A DNA stretch of 64,000 nt, from positions 6,200,001-6,264,000 of the forward strand of contig NZ_CP035913.1 of the NCBI RefSeq assembly GCF_004209755.1, given 5' to 3'. Both the position numbers and the translations under genes were made by a program. The notes under the pieces are model-generated. The model made no database searches and was not told the DNA's origin. It worked only from the letters and a program-made list of their open reading frames with translations. This document shows, piece after piece, positions 44,492-54,093 of the stretch (its first letter is position 1; every line of letters begins with the position of its first letter). The DNA is from Pseudoduganella lutea. GTDB lineage: Bacteria > Pseudomonadota > Gammaproteobacteria > Burkholderiales > Burkholderiaceae_D.

Positions 44492-46417
44492 ATGCCCACC
44501 AACCCGACCTTGCGCCGCGCTGCGCTGGCCATGGCGCTGCTGGCACTTGCCGGCGGCGCGGCGGCGCAACAATCCAAATGGCCGGACATCACGTGGCTGT
44601 TCACGTCGTTCCAGGGCAAAGGCGATGGCCTGCACCTGTCGGCCAGCGCCGACGGCAAGGCATGGTCCGACCTGGGCAAGGTCTTCCTGAAGCCGTCCGT
44701 CGGATCGGGACTGATGCGCGATCCGCACATCCTGCGCGGGCCGGACGGCGTGTTCCGCATGGTGTGGACCACCGGCTGGAAGGACAAGGGCATCGGCTAC
44801 GCGGCGTCGACGGACCTCGTCAACTGGTCGGCACAGCGCTACCTGCCGATCTTCGGGAAGACCCCCGGTGCGAACGATGCGTGGGCGCCCGAGACGTTCT
44901 ACGACGAAGCGGGCAAGCAGTACGTGATCACGGTATCGTCCGACATCGATGGCCGCTTCGCCGAAACGAAGTCGGACGAGCGGATGAACCACCGCACGTA
45001 CTACGTGACGACGAAGGATTTCGTCACGTTCAGCGAGCCGCAACTGTTCCTCGATCCAGGATTCGACCACATCGATACCACGGTCGTGCATGAGGAGGGC
45101 AGCAAGGGTGGACGCGATGGTGGACGCTATATCGCCGTCTTCAAGGAAGGCGACAGGCAGAAGGCCGGCAAGTGGGGCGCCGTGCGCTGGGCGGTGGCCG
45201 ACAGCGCCCTCGGGCCCTACCGCGTGATGCCCGAGCCACTCGTCAGCGGCCTGCGCGCCGAAGGGCCCACGCTGTACACGCAGGATAGCAAGACCACGCT
45301 GCTGGTGGACTTCTATGCCGACAAGCGCTATGGCGCGTTCGAGACCACGGACTGGAAGACCTGGACCGACGTGTCGCCGCAGGTGGCGGTGGCGAAGGGC
45401 CAGCGGCACGGCACCGTTCTAGCGGTGCCGGCCTGGCTGGCGAAGGACCTTGTCACCGCACAGCCGGCCGCTGGCCCGGTGGAACCAAGGCCGGCGCCGC
45501 CGCCCGCGCTGGAAGGTTTCACGGCCGACCCGTCGATACGCCTGTTCGGCGACACGTATTACCTCTATCCCACGTCCGACAAGCCGAACTGGCAAACGAC
45601 GGATTTCTCCGTGTGGTCGTCGAAGAACCTGGTGGACTGGAAGAAGGAGCGCATGATCCTCGACGTGGCCAATGACCTGAAATGGGCCAACGTGGAAGCA
45701 TGGGCGCCGGACGTGATCGAGCGTAACGGCACCTACTACCTGTACTTTTGCGCGCAGGGGAACATCGGCGTGGCCACGGCGAAGTCGCCCACCGGTCCGT
45801 TCGTCGATGCGCTGGGCAAGCCGCTGATCGCCAAGGGCACGGGCGTGCAGTCGAACACGATCGACCCGTATCCGTTCATCGACGACGATGGCCAGGCCTA
45901 CCTCTACTACGGCAACGGCAAGCTGGGCAACGTCTACAAGCTGAAGGCCGACATGGTCACGCTGGACGGCCCCGTGCACACGATCGAACTGCGGGACCAC
46001 CGCGAGGCGCCGGTCGTCTTCAAGCGCAACGGCAAGTATTACTTTATGTGGTCGATCGACGATGCACGCAGCCCGAACTACCGCGTGGGCTGGGGCGTTG
46101 CCGACTCGCCCCTCGGCCCGGTGCGCTCGCCGGACCGGGATTTCATCGTCCTGCAGCGCAACGGCCCCGCCGTCGCCACGGCGCACCACAGCGTCGTCAA
46201 CGTGCCGGGCACCGACCGCTGGTACGTGGCCTACCACCGCCATGCGCTGCCGCAGGGGAATGGCTACCAGCGGCAGACCGTGCTGGCGAGGATGACGTTC
46301 AATCCCGACGGGTCGATCCGGCCGATGGACCCGATGGTCGTGCCGTTCCGGCCGGGGGACGTGGGCGAGCCGGTCAAGGATGGCAGGGCGGCCGCGCCAG
46401 CTGCAGCGGGCCGCTGA
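44492..46417 (+). CDS. Secreted protein with two GH43-type propellers
   Basis: 641 aa, twice the length of a single-domain GH43. Signal peptide LAMALLALAGGAAAQ. The N-terminal propeller (25-320) has MRDPHILRGPDGVFRMVWTTG and AWAPETFYDEAGKQYVI. After a Pro-rich linker (GPVEPRPAPPPALEG) the second propeller (345-635) has ADPSIRLFGDTYYLYPTSD, EAWAPDVIERNGTYYLYF, SNTIDPYPFIDDDGQAYLYYG and REAPVVFKRNGKYYFMWS. The second looks like a complete GH43 with its Asp/Asp/Glu triad. The first resembles the arabinosidase-like half often fused to it. Likely acts on arabinan or arabinogalactan side chains, together with the divergent beta-galactosidase. Confidence 0.88.
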   Translation: MPTNPTLRRAALAMALLALAGGAAAQQSKWPDITWLFTSFQGKGDGLHLSASADGKAWSDLGKVFLKPSVGSGLMRDPHILRGPDGVFRMVWTTGWKDKGIGYAASTDLVNWSAQRYLPIFGKTPGANDAWAPETFYDEAGKQYVITVSSDIDGRFAETKSDERMNHRTYYVTTKDFVTFSEPQLFLDPGFDHIDTTVVHEEGSKGGRDGGRYIAVFKEGDRQKAGKWGAVRWAVADSALGPYRVMPEPLVSGLRAEGPTLYTQDSKTTLLVDFYADKRYGAFETTDWKTWTDVSPQVAVAKGQRHGTVLAVPAWLAKDLVTAQPAAGPVEPRPAPPPALEGFTADPSIRLFGDTYYLYPTSDKPNWQTTDFSVWSSKNLVDWKKERMILDVANDLKWANVEAWAPDVIERNGTYYLYFCAQGNIGVATAKSPTGPFVDALGKPLIAKGTGVQSNTIDPYPFIDDDGQAYLYYGNGKLGNVYKLKADMVTLDGPVHTIELRDHREAPVVFKRNGKYYFMWSIDDARSPNYRVGWGVADSPLGPVRSPDRDFIVLQRNGPAVATAHHSVVNVPGTDRWYVAYHRHALPQGNGYQRQTVLARMTFNPDGSIRPMDPMVVPFRPGDVGEPVKDGRAAAPAAAGR

Positions 46418-46534
46418 CCGGTTTTCCTGAGTATTCGAGCAGTCCGGCCACGCGCTTGCGCGCCCGGCGACGTGTTGTTTCGTGGCATGGTATCGTGCGC
46501 GTTTGCGGCATGCCGCGCCACGTTGTCCATTGCC

Positions 46535-48631
46535 ATGCCCGACCATCGCCCCGATCCTGTCACCGCCATCGCTACCGCCCACGACTGGGCCATGACCCCG
46601 TTCGGCGCGGTGGCGGCATGGCCTGCGGCGTTGCGCGTGGCGGCCGGCATGGTGCTGTATTCGCGGCAGCCGATGTGTGTGATGTGGGGCGATGCGCTGC
46701 GCTTGCTGTTCAACGACGGATATCGCGCCTTGCTGGGCGCGCGGGCGCATGACGATGCGGTCCTGATGGGCCAGCCCTTCCGCGCCGTATGGCCCGAACT
46801 GGCCGACCCCGTCGGCCCCCTGCTCGACGATGCGCTGCGCGGCAATGCCACGGGCGCCGTGGAAGACCACCCGTTCACCGTGCAGCGCAACGGCTACCCG
46901 GAGCAGATCCACGTCACGTTCTTTACAAGTCCCATCCATGACGATGACGGCGCGATCGCGGGGTTGCTCGTCACCTGCGTGGAGACGACGGCCAGGGTTG
47001 CGTCGCGCCGTGAGCGCGACGATGCGATGGAGCGCCTGCGCCTGCTCGACGAGATCGGCGAGGCCACCCGCGTGGCCAGCGAGCCGCGCGCCATCATGGA
47101 GGAAGCCACGCGGCTGCTGGGCGAACACCTGGGCGTGACGCGCGTGGCGTATGCCGACCTGGAACCGGACAACGACCGCTTCACGATCCGGCACGACTGG
47201 CGCGTGCCGGGTGCGATCAGCACGGCGGGCGTGTATTCGTTGGACCTGTTCGGCTCCCGCGCCACGCAGAACCTGCGCATCGGCCGCACGCTCGTCATCA
47301 ACGACGTCGACCGCGAACTCGCGCCGGGCGACGGCGACGGCATGTTCAACAGCATCGGCATCAAGGCGATCATCTGCTGCCCGCTCGTCAAGGGTGGCCG
47401 GCTGGTGGCGATGATGGCCGTGCACCAGGTGCATCCGCGGCAGTGGACCAGCGAGGACCTGGCGCTCGTGGAGGCGGTGGTCGAGCGCTGCTGGGCGCAC
47501 ATCGAACGGGTGCGTTCGACCGAGGCGTTGCGCGAGGCGGACCGCCACAAGTCCGAGTTCCTGGCGGTGCTGGCACACGAACTGCGCAATCCGCTGGCAC
47601 CGATCCGCAACGGCCTGGAACTGCTGCGCCTCGGCGGGGGCGGCAGCGACGTCGTGGCGAAGGTGGGCGGCATGATGGACCGCCAACTGAGCCACATGAC
47701 GCACCTGATCAACGACCTGCTCGACATTGCCCGCGTGTCCAGCGGAAAGATCGTGCTGCACCGGGAAGCGGCCGACTTGAACCGCATCGCCGCCGCGGCC
47801 GTCGAGGCAAGCATGCCGGCGATCGAAGCGGCCGGCCATGACCTGGAAGTGCAACTGCCGCCGGAGCCGCTGCCCATCGAGGCGGACACGGTGCGCATCA
47901 GCCAGGTGATCGGCAACCTGCTGACCAATGCCGCGAAATACACGCCGCGCAACGGCAGGATCCGCGTCGCTGCCCATGCCGACGGCGACATAGCCGTGAT
48001 CACGGTGACCGACAATGGCATCGGCATCCCGGCCGAGTCGCTCGACGCCGTGTTCGACATGTTCACGCAAGTGGCCCGGCATATGGAGCGCTCGAACGGC
48101 GGCCTCGGTATCGGCCTGTCGCTGGTGCGGCGGCTGGTGGCGCTGCATGGCGGCACCGCAACGGCCGCCAGCCCGGGAGCGGGGCAGGGCAGCACGTTTA
48201 CGATCCGCCTGCCGCTCGCGGGTACAGCGGCGCCGTTGGCCGAACCGTCACCATCCGCCCGTGCGGCGACGAGGCGCCTGCGCATCCTGATCGCGGACGA
48301 CAATGTCGATGCGGCCCATTCGCTGTCGGACCTGCTGGCGCTGGACGGGCACGATACCCGTGTCGCCGCCGATGGCGCGGCGGCACTGGACGTGGCAGCG
48401 CAGTTCCAGCCCGAAGTCGTGTTCCTCGATATCGGCATGCCCGGCATGGATGGCTACGAGACCGCGCGCCGGCTGCGCGGCGTGCCCGGCCTGGATGGCG
48501 TGCGGCTGGCCGCGCTGACCGGCTGGGGCGCCGCCGAAGACCGCGCACGCAGCCGCGCCGCCGGCTTCGACCACCACCTGCTCAAGCCCGCCGTGCCGGC
48601 CGAAGTCAACGCGGTGCTGGCCGAGGCCTGA
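46535..48631 (+). CDS. Hybrid sensor histidine kinase (PAS-GAF-HisKA-HATPase-REC)
   Basis: 698 aa from the ATG at 46535; a GTG at 46472 is an alternative. No TM helices, so cytoplasmic. PAS-like domain (10-140), GAF (165-315), HisKA with phosphorylated His in AVLAHELRNPLAPI (H348), HATPase_c with NLLTNAAKY and GGLGIGLSLVRRLV, and a C-terminal receiver with phospho-acceptor Asp in VVFLDIGMPGMDGYE (D632). The receiver resembles the free-standing one at 57644. Input signal unknown; no neighbouring output gene. Confidence 0.93.
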   Translation: MPDHRPDPVTAIATAHDWAMTPFGAVAAWPAALRVAAGMVLYSRQPMCVMWGDALRLLFNDGYRALLGARAHDDAVLMGQPFRAVWPELADPVGPLLDDALRGNATGAVEDHPFTVQRNGYPEQIHVTFFTSPIHDDDGAIAGLLVTCVETTARVASRRERDDAMERLRLLDEIGEATRVASEPRAIMEEATRLLGEHLGVTRVAYADLEPDNDRFTIRHDWRVPGAISTAGVYSLDLFGSRATQNLRIGRTLVINDVDRELAPGDGDGMFNSIGIKAIICCPLVKGGRLVAMMAVHQVHPRQWTSEDLALVEAVVERCWAHIERVRSTEALREADRHKSEFLAVLAHELRNPLAPIRNGLELLRLGGGGSDVVAKVGGMMDRQLSHMTHLINDLLDIARVSSGKIVLHREAADLNRIAAAAVEASMPAIEAAGHDLEVQLPPEPLPIEADTVRISQVIGNLLTNAAKYTPRNGRIRVAAHADGDIAVITVTDNGIGIPAESLDAVFDMFTQVARHMERSNGGLGIGLSLVRRLVALHGGTATAASPGAGQGSTFTIRLPLAGTAAPLAEPSPSARAATRRLRILIADDNVDAAHSLSDLLALDGHDTRVAADGAAALDVAAQFQPEVVFLDIGMPGMDGYETARRLRGVPGLDGVRLAALTGWGAAEDRARSRAAGFDHHLLKPAVPAEVNAVLAEA

Positions 48632-48634
48632 GGC

Positions 48635-48663
48635 GACGGATGCCGGCCGTGCCGGCATCCGTC
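48635..48663. terminator. GC-rich inverted repeat after hybrid kinase
   Basis: Perfect 13-bp arms (48635-48647 and 48651-48663) around CGT, 3 bp after the kinase stop. No proper T-run follows, so it is either a weak terminator or mRNA-end stabiliser. Confidence 0.5.
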
Positions 48664-48713
48664 GCACCGGTCTTCGATATTTCCACGATCATGGACGATT
48701 GCATCTTCTAACG

Positions 48714-48734
48714 ATAATGAATTCTCATTATAAT
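48714..48734. promoter_or_regulatory. Fur/Zur-like box over -10 of the TonB receptor gene
   Basis: ATAATGA-ATTC-TCATTAT (48714-48731), perfect 7-bp arms. It resembles the Fur consensus but has a 4-nt instead of 3-nt centre. TATAAT at 48729-48734 overlaps it, as expected for metal-dependent repression. The receptor's His-rich loop points to zinc and Zur as the regulator. Confidence 0.6.
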
Positions 48735-48771
48735 TAGGGTAATTTCATACCCATGACAAGGATGCATTCCC

Positions 48772-50838
48772 ATGTACGACAAACGCACTCCGCTGGCGCT
48801 GGCTCTCGCGCTGGCCTTCGGTACTTCGTTCACCGCCCATGCCCAGACGACGGCCGAGCGCCATGGCGGCGATCCGGACAGCATTCCCACCGTGCTGGTA
48901 TCGGCCAGCGCGCTGGGCGTGGTGGCCGACGACATGATCACGCCGGCCACCACGCTGGCCGGCGCCGAACTGGTACGGGTGCGCGAATCCACGCTGGGCG
49001 AGACACTGGGCCGCCTGCCCGGCATCACGTCCAGCCACTTCGGCGCGGGCGCGAGCCGCCCCGTGATCCGCGGCATGGATGGCCCGCGCGTGAAGATCCT
49101 GGCCGATGGCGCGGAAGTGCAGGATGCGGCGACGATCAGCCCGGACCACGCGGTGGCGTTCGAGCCGCTGCTGGCCGAGCGCATCGAGGTGCTGCGCGGG
49201 CCATCGGCGCTGGCCTATGGCGGCGGCGCGGTCGGCGGCGTGGTGAACATCATCGACCGGAAGATCCCGACGGCCCTGCCGTCGAAGGCTGTCGAGGGCA
49301 GCGCCGAAGTGCGCGCCGGTTCGGCCGCGCGTGAAAAGGCGGGCGCATTCGAGATGACGGCGGCGGCCGGCAGCGTGGCCTTCCATGCGGAAGGCGTCAA
49401 GCGCGATGCCGACGAATACCGTGTTGGCAAGGACTGGCCGGAAGGCCGGCGTGTCCACGGCAGCTACAAGGATACGGAAACGGGTACCGTCGGCCTGTCG
49501 TGGATCGGTGAGCGCGGCTATCTCGGCGCGGCCTTCACGAAGGAGCGCACGGAGTACGGCATTCCCGGCCACGCCCACGAATTCGAGGGATGTCATCCGC
49601 ATGGCGATCACCTGCACTGCGGCGATCATGGCGACGAGGACGAAGAAGGCCACGACCATGGCCACGAGGAGGAGGGCGCGGTGCCCTACGTGAAACTGGA
49701 CAGCGAGCGCTGGGATGTGCGCGGCGAATACCGCGACCCGCTGGCCGGGTTCTCGAAAGTGCGGCTGCGCGCCTCGTTTACCGATTACCGCCACGACGAG
49801 ATCGAGGGCAACGAGATCGCCACCACGTTCACCAGCAAGGCGCACGACGCGCGGCTGGAACTGGAGCACAAGCCGGTGGCGGGCTGGCGTGGCGTCGTCG
49901 GCCTGCAGACCACGCGGCGCGATTTCGCCGCGCTGGGCGAGGAGGCCTATGTGCCGGCCACGCTGACGAAAAAGCATGCCGCCTTCGTGACCGAGGAATA
50001 CCGGCTGGACGACTGGCGCTTCGAGGCGGGCCTGCGGCACGAATGGCAGGATATCGACGTGGCCGCCCAGCCGGAACGCGGCACCAGCGCGCGCGGCACG
50101 TCGCTGGCGCTCGGCGCGGTATGGAAGTTCGCTCCCCGGTATTCGCTGCGCGCGGCCATCTCGCGCAGCCACCGCCTGCCGGGCGCCGAGGAATTGTATG
50201 CGGACGGCATCCACCTGGCCACCAGTACGTGGGAAATCGGCAACGAGAACCTGGCGAAGGAAACGTCGAACAACATCGACGTCACGTTGCGCAAGTTCGC
50301 CGGCCCGACCACGTTCTCGGTGAGTGCCTTCCACAACCGCATCGACAACTACATCTATGCACGCACGCTGGACAACCACGAAGGCTTCCAGCTGGTGGAG
50401 TATGCGCAGCGCGATGCGACGTTCACCGGCATCGAAGGGGAACTGCGGCACGAACTGCCGGCGGGCCTGCAGGCCACGCTGTTCGGCGACTACGTACGCG
50501 CCAGGTTGCGCGACGGCGGCGGCAACGTCCCGCGCATCCCGGCCGGCCGCCTGGGCGCGAAGCTCGATGGCGAATGGCGCGGCTGGCATGGCATGGTCGA
50601 AGCCTACCGCGTGGCCACGCAGGACAAGGTGTCGCCGTACGAAGGCCGCACGGCCGGCTACAACATGCTGAACGTCGGCACGCACTACAACACCCGCATC
50701 GCCGGCCTGCCCGCGATGCTGTATACGCGGCTGAACAACGTGACCGACGAGCTGGCGTTCAGCCACACGTCGTTCATCAAGCACGCGGCACCGCTGCCGG
50801 GACGTAACCTGACCGCCGGCTTGCGCGTGACGTTCTGA
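48772..50838 (+). CDS. TonB-dependent receptor, ZnuD-like (zinc)
   Basis: 688 aa. Signal peptide ending AHAQTT, plug domain with RPVIRGMDGPRVKILADG and EVLRGPSALAYGGGAVGGVVN, then a 22-strand barrel ending in LTAGLRVTF with terminal Phe. Residues 267-302 contain about ten His plus Cys, Asp and Glu (HAHEFEGCHPHGDHLHCGDH), a metal-binding extracellular loop as in neisserial ZnuD. A Fur/Zur-type box covers the promoter and a Fur-family gene is convergent downstream. Likely outer-membrane import of zinc (or another divalent metal) under limitation. Confidence 0.9.
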   Translation: MYDKRTPLALALALAFGTSFTAHAQTTAERHGGDPDSIPTVLVSASALGVVADDMITPATTLAGAELVRVRESTLGETLGRLPGITSSHFGAGASRPVIRGMDGPRVKILADGAEVQDAATISPDHAVAFEPLLAERIEVLRGPSALAYGGGAVGGVVNIIDRKIPTALPSKAVEGSAEVRAGSAAREKAGAFEMTAAAGSVAFHAEGVKRDADEYRVGKDWPEGRRVHGSYKDTETGTVGLSWIGERGYLGAAFTKERTEYGIPGHAHEFEGCHPHGDHLHCGDHGDEDEEGHDHGHEEEGAVPYVKLDSERWDVRGEYRDPLAGFSKVRLRASFTDYRHDEIEGNEIATTFTSKAHDARLELEHKPVAGWRGVVGLQTTRRDFAALGEEAYVPATLTKKHAAFVTEEYRLDDWRFEAGLRHEWQDIDVAAQPERGTSARGTSLALGAVWKFAPRYSLRAAISRSHRLPGAEELYADGIHLATSTWEIGNENLAKETSNNIDVTLRKFAGPTTFSVSAFHNRIDNYIYARTLDNHEGFQLVEYAQRDATFTGIEGELRHELPAGLQATLFGDYVRARLRDGGGNVPRIPAGRLGAKLDGEWRGWHGMVEAYRVATQDKVSPYEGRTAGYNMLNVGTHYNTRIAGLPAMLYTRLNNVTDELAFSHTSFIKHAAPLPGRNLTAGLRVTF

Positions 50839-50928
50839 TCGGAGAAGCCGGGTGCGTGAAGTCGGACCATGGTCCGGCTTCGACGCTCCCGGACATGGGC
50901 TCGACGGTGCCTCCGGGCGCCTTGCGGC

Positions 50929-51402
50929 TCAGTGCTTGTGGGCGCGTGCGGGCCGCTTGGCCGCCGGGGTGGCTGCCGAGGTAGCCACCGGGGCGGCAGC
51001 ATCGGGCGCCGCCTTGCCCTTGCGCTTGGCGGCGCATTCCGCGCATTCGCCATACAGGGTCAGTTCGTGGCGGTCGATGACGAAGCCGGCGGGCGCCAGG
51101 TCGTCCATCCTGCCCGGGCAACCTTCCACCTCGAACACACGGTCGCACGCCACGCAGTGGAAGTGGTGATGGTGGTGGTGCGCCGCATGCGATGTCTCAT
51201 AGCGCGGGTTCTCACCCGGCAGCGTAACGGCCTGGAGTTCGCCTTCGCCCAGCAACAGCTTCAGGTTGCGGTAAATGGTCGCGATGCCGATCTCGGGCAC
51301 GGTTACACGCACGGCATCGAGGATTTCGTGGGGACTGAGCGGGCGCGCCGCGGCTTCGATTGCCGCGCGAATCGCGGTGCGCTGGCGGGTTGAGCGTTCC
51401 AT
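50929..51402 (-). CDS. Fur family metalloregulator, Zur-like
   Basis: 157 aa. Winged HTH with LSPHEILDAVRVTVPEIGIATIYRNLKLL, then a His-rich metal region HAAHHHHHHFHC (73-83) and two CxxC pairs (C83/C86 and C120/C123) for structural zinc. The Ala/Lys-rich tail of about 30 residues (KRKGKAAPDAAAPV...) is unusual. Start 51402 is chosen; an upstream Met at 51429 is possible. Convergent with the ZnuD-like receptor, whose promoter carries a matching palindrome. Most likely Zur rather than Fur because of the company. Confidence 0.88.
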   Translation of the reverse strand: MERSTRQRTAIRAAIEAAARPLSPHEILDAVRVTVPEIGIATIYRNLKLLLGEGELQAVTLPGENPRYETSHAAHHHHHHFHCVACDRVFEVEGCPGRMDDLAPAGFVIDRHELTLYGECAECAAKRKGKAAPDAAAPVATSAATPAAKRPARAHKH

Positions 51403-51528
51403 GGCAAGGCGTATCGGGTAAAGTCGCATTATCCCATAAGCGGCCCGGCGGTGGCGTGGCGCCGCGGCGCGGGCGGGCTGTGATGTATATTGCGGCACTG
51501 GCGCCGTTGCCATCCGACCAGGGAGTCC

Positions 51529-52857
51529 ATGTTGAAATCCACGCTCGTCGGCCTCGCGGCCATCGCTTCGCTGACCCCGCTATTGCTGTTCCAGCCCGTC
51601 CACGCCCAGCCGGCGGCGCCGCTGAAAGGCGACGTCCGTGCCCGCGTCGATGCGATGTATCCCTGGCTGGATGGCATCTACAGGGACTTGCACGCCCACC
51701 CCGAACTCGCCTTCCAGGAAGTACGCACGGCCGGGAAGCTCGCGGCCGAAATGCGCAAGCTGGGCTTCGACGTCACCGAGAAGGTGGGCAGGACGGGCAT
51801 CGTCGCGGTGCTGCGCAATGGTACCGGCCCCACGGTACTGGTTCGCACGGACCTCGACGGCCTGCCGATGGAAGAAAAGACCGGCCTGCCGTATGCCAGC
51901 AAGGCGCGGGCGCAAAGCGGCGGACGCGAAACCTTCGTGACCCACAGTTGCGGCCACGACGTGCACATGGCCAGCTGGCTGGGCACCGCCCGCACGCTCG
52001 TCGAACTGAAAGCCCGGTGGCAAGGCACCCTCGTGTTCGTCGGCCAGCCAGCCGAGGAAACCGTGTCCGGTGCGAAGGCGATGCTGGACGACGGCCTGTT
52101 TACGCGCTTCCCGAAACCCGATGTGGCGTTCGCGCTGCATTCCTGGCCGCTCGCGCACGGCACCGTCGGATTCAACGATGGCCCCGTGTCCTCCAATTCG
52201 GACGCGATCGACATCGAGTTCAAGGGCCGCGGCGGCCACGGTTCGGCGCCCGACAAGGCGCTCGATCCGGTCACCATCGCGGCCCGCTTCGTGGTGGACG
52301 TGCAGACCGTGGTGAGCCGCGAGAAGGATCCCAAGGAATTCGGCGTGGTGACGATCGGCGCGATCAATGGCGGCACGGTCGGCAACATCATTCCTGACAG
52401 CGTGCAAGTGCGCGGCACGATCCGCTCGTACAGCCCCGAGGTGCGCGACAAATTACTGGAAGGCGTGCGGCGTGTGGCCAATGCCTCGGCGGCGATGGCG
52501 GGCGCGCCGGCGCCGGACGTGAAGCTCACCGCCGGCGGGCAGGCCATCGTCAACAATGCGGAACTGGTGCGCAGGACGGAAGCCGTGTTCAAGGACGCCT
52601 TCGGCGACGCGAATGCCCAGCGCATGCCGGCGATGACGGCCAGCGAGGATTTCTCGCTCTTCGTCAACCAGGGCGTGCCATCGATGTTCTTCTTCACCGG
52701 CATCTACGATGCGAAGGACGTGGCCGAGTCGCAGCGGCCCGGCGGCAAGCCGGTCGCATTCAACCATTCGCCGTTCTATGCGCCCGTGCCGGAACCGTCG
52801 ATCAAGACGGCCGCCACGGCGATGAGCCTGGCGGTGTTGCACGCGATGGCGCGGTGA
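51529..52857 (+). CDS. Exported M20 family amidohydrolase/carboxypeptidase
   Basis: 442 aa. Signal peptide to FQPVHAQ. M20D (HipO/AmhX/ILR1-like) pattern: YRDLHAHPELAFQE, VRTDLDGLPMEEKTGLPY, metal ligands in SCGHDVHMA, the EE pair of QPAEETVSGA, and the dimerisation-domain start GRGGHGSAP. GGGAG precedes the ATG at 51529. Such enzymes hydrolyse N-acyl amino acids, hippurate-like compounds or small peptides, here in the periplasm. Monocistronic. Confidence 0.92.
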   Translation: MLKSTLVGLAAIASLTPLLLFQPVHAQPAAPLKGDVRARVDAMYPWLDGIYRDLHAHPELAFQEVRTAGKLAAEMRKLGFDVTEKVGRTGIVAVLRNGTGPTVLVRTDLDGLPMEEKTGLPYASKARAQSGGRETFVTHSCGHDVHMASWLGTARTLVELKARWQGTLVFVGQPAEETVSGAKAMLDDGLFTRFPKPDVAFALHSWPLAHGTVGFNDGPVSSNSDAIDIEFKGRGGHGSAPDKALDPVTIAARFVVDVQTVVSREKDPKEFGVVTIGAINGGTVGNIIPDSVQVRGTIRSYSPEVRDKLLEGVRRVANASAAMAGAPAPDVKLTAGGQAIVNNAELVRRTEAVFKDAFGDANAQRMPAMTASEDFSLFVNQGVPSMFFFTGIYDAKDVAESQRPGGKPVAFNHSPFYAPVPEPSIKTAATAMSLAVLHAMAR

Positions 52858-52930
52858 AGCAGGGCGGCCCGGCACATCGGTGCCCGGCACCCGCATCGGC
52901 GCGATCGGGCACGTCCGGGCGCATCCAGGC

Positions 52931-53908
52931 TCAGTAAGGACCGCGGATATGGTCGCGCACGTGCCGTGCGTACACCTCGGCCAGTGCGCCGTGCAGCGTG
53001 GCGGGCAGCGGGTCGACCCCGGCGGCGGTTACGTTGCCCGTGACCTGCGCGGGCGAGCTGGCGCCGGGGATCACGACGGACACGGCTTCATGGTCGAGGA
53101 TCCAGCGCAGTGCCATCTGCGCCATCGACAGCCCCGGCGGCACGAGCGCGGCTACCTGCTCGACGGCGGCGATGCCGCGTTCCAGTTCCAGGCCGGCGAA
53201 CGTTTCGCCCACGTTGAAATGCTGGCCGTCGCGGTTGAAGTGGCGGTGGTCGTCCTGGCGGAACACGGTCTCTCGCGTGATCTTCCCGCCCAGCAGGCCG
53301 CTGGCCAGCGGCAGGCGCACGATGATGCCCACGCCTCGCGCCTGCGCGCGGGGCAGCAGTTCCTCGGCCGGCTTGCGGCGGAAGATGTTGAAGATCACCT
53401 GCAGCGACGCCAGACCCTGCTGTTCCAGGCAGATCATGCCTTCTTCCACCGATTCCACGCTCGCGCCCCAGCGGCCGATCAGGCCTTCCTGCTGCAGTTC
53501 GCGCAGCCAGTCGAACACGTGGCCCTGGCGCAGCACGTCGGTGGGCACGCAGTGCAGCTGCGTCAGGTCCAGCGCTTCCACGCCGAGCCGTTCGATCGAG
53601 CGCAGCGTGGCGTCGCGCAGCGACTCGCGGGTGTAACCGTCGGGGTAGATGCCGGCGCGGCCCAGTTTCGTGGCCACCACCAGCGAGGGATCGCGGTGCG
53701 TGGACAGGAACGTGCCGATCGAGCGTTCGCTGGCGCCGTCGCCATAGACGTCGGCCGTGTCGATGAAGCGCACACCGGCATCGTAGGCCGTTTGCAGGGT
53801 TTGCTGGGCAATGGCGTCGTCCCAGTCGTCACGCCAGCCGCCGCCCAGCTGCCAGCAGCCAAGGCCGATTTCAGGGACGGTGAAGCTGGCGAGTTTTCGT
53901 AGTTGCAT
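52931..53908 (-). CDS. Aldo/keto reductase
   Basis: 325 aa (alpha/beta)8 AKR. The catalytic set is visible: Asp and Tyr in FIDTADVYGDGASE, Lys in VVATKLGRAG, His in LTQLHCVP. GAGGAA precedes the ATG. The YajO/Tas-like group reduces aldehydes or sugars with NADPH; specific substrate unknown. It lies downstream of the large TonB receptor, but a palindrome cluster between them probably separates transcription. Confidence 0.92.
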   Translation of the reverse strand: MQLRKLASFTVPEIGLGCWQLGGGWRDDWDDAIAQQTLQTAYDAGVRFIDTADVYGDGASERSIGTFLSTHRDPSLVVATKLGRAGIYPDGYTRESLRDATLRSIERLGVEALDLTQLHCVPTDVLRQGHVFDWLRELQQEGLIGRWGASVESVEEGMICLEQQGLASLQVIFNIFRRKPAEELLPRAQARGVGIIVRLPLASGLLGGKITRETVFRQDDHRHFNRDGQHFNVGETFAGLELERGIAAVEQVAALVPPGLSMAQMALRWILDHEAVSVVIPGASSPAQVTGNVTAAGVDPLPATLHGALAEVYARHVRDHIRGPY

Positions 53909-54000
53909 AGTGTTCCTCGTTTATATTTAGCCGGGGCACATGATAGGTAATCCGGCCGTGGTTGTCGCATGATTGCAGTGTTGGCGTAAAAAAACCGGTG

Positions 54001-54066
54001 GCTTGGCAGGGGTTTCGCGGAGCATGCTCCGCGCCTGCCAAGCGGTGATGGCATGCATGCCATCAC
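54001..54066. repeat. Nested palindromes between AKR and TonB receptor genes
   Basis: First element: GCTTGGCAGG (54001-54010) and CCTGCCAAGC (54034-54043) enclose CGCGGAGCATGCTCCGCG (54016-54033), itself a perfect 18-bp palindrome. Second: a perfect 22-bp palindrome at 54045-54066 (GTGATGGCATG and its complement). No coding frame explains them. Together with the element at 54094 they make a dense palindrome array. Confidence 0.75.
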
Positions 54067-54093
54067 TCCTTGACACCACATTTGGAACAAAAA

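Noticed and set aside
45419..48148. A 909-codon frame antisense to GH43 and hybrid kinase genes
   Set aside because: No domain, His/Arg-rich composition, fully overlapped by two recognised genes.
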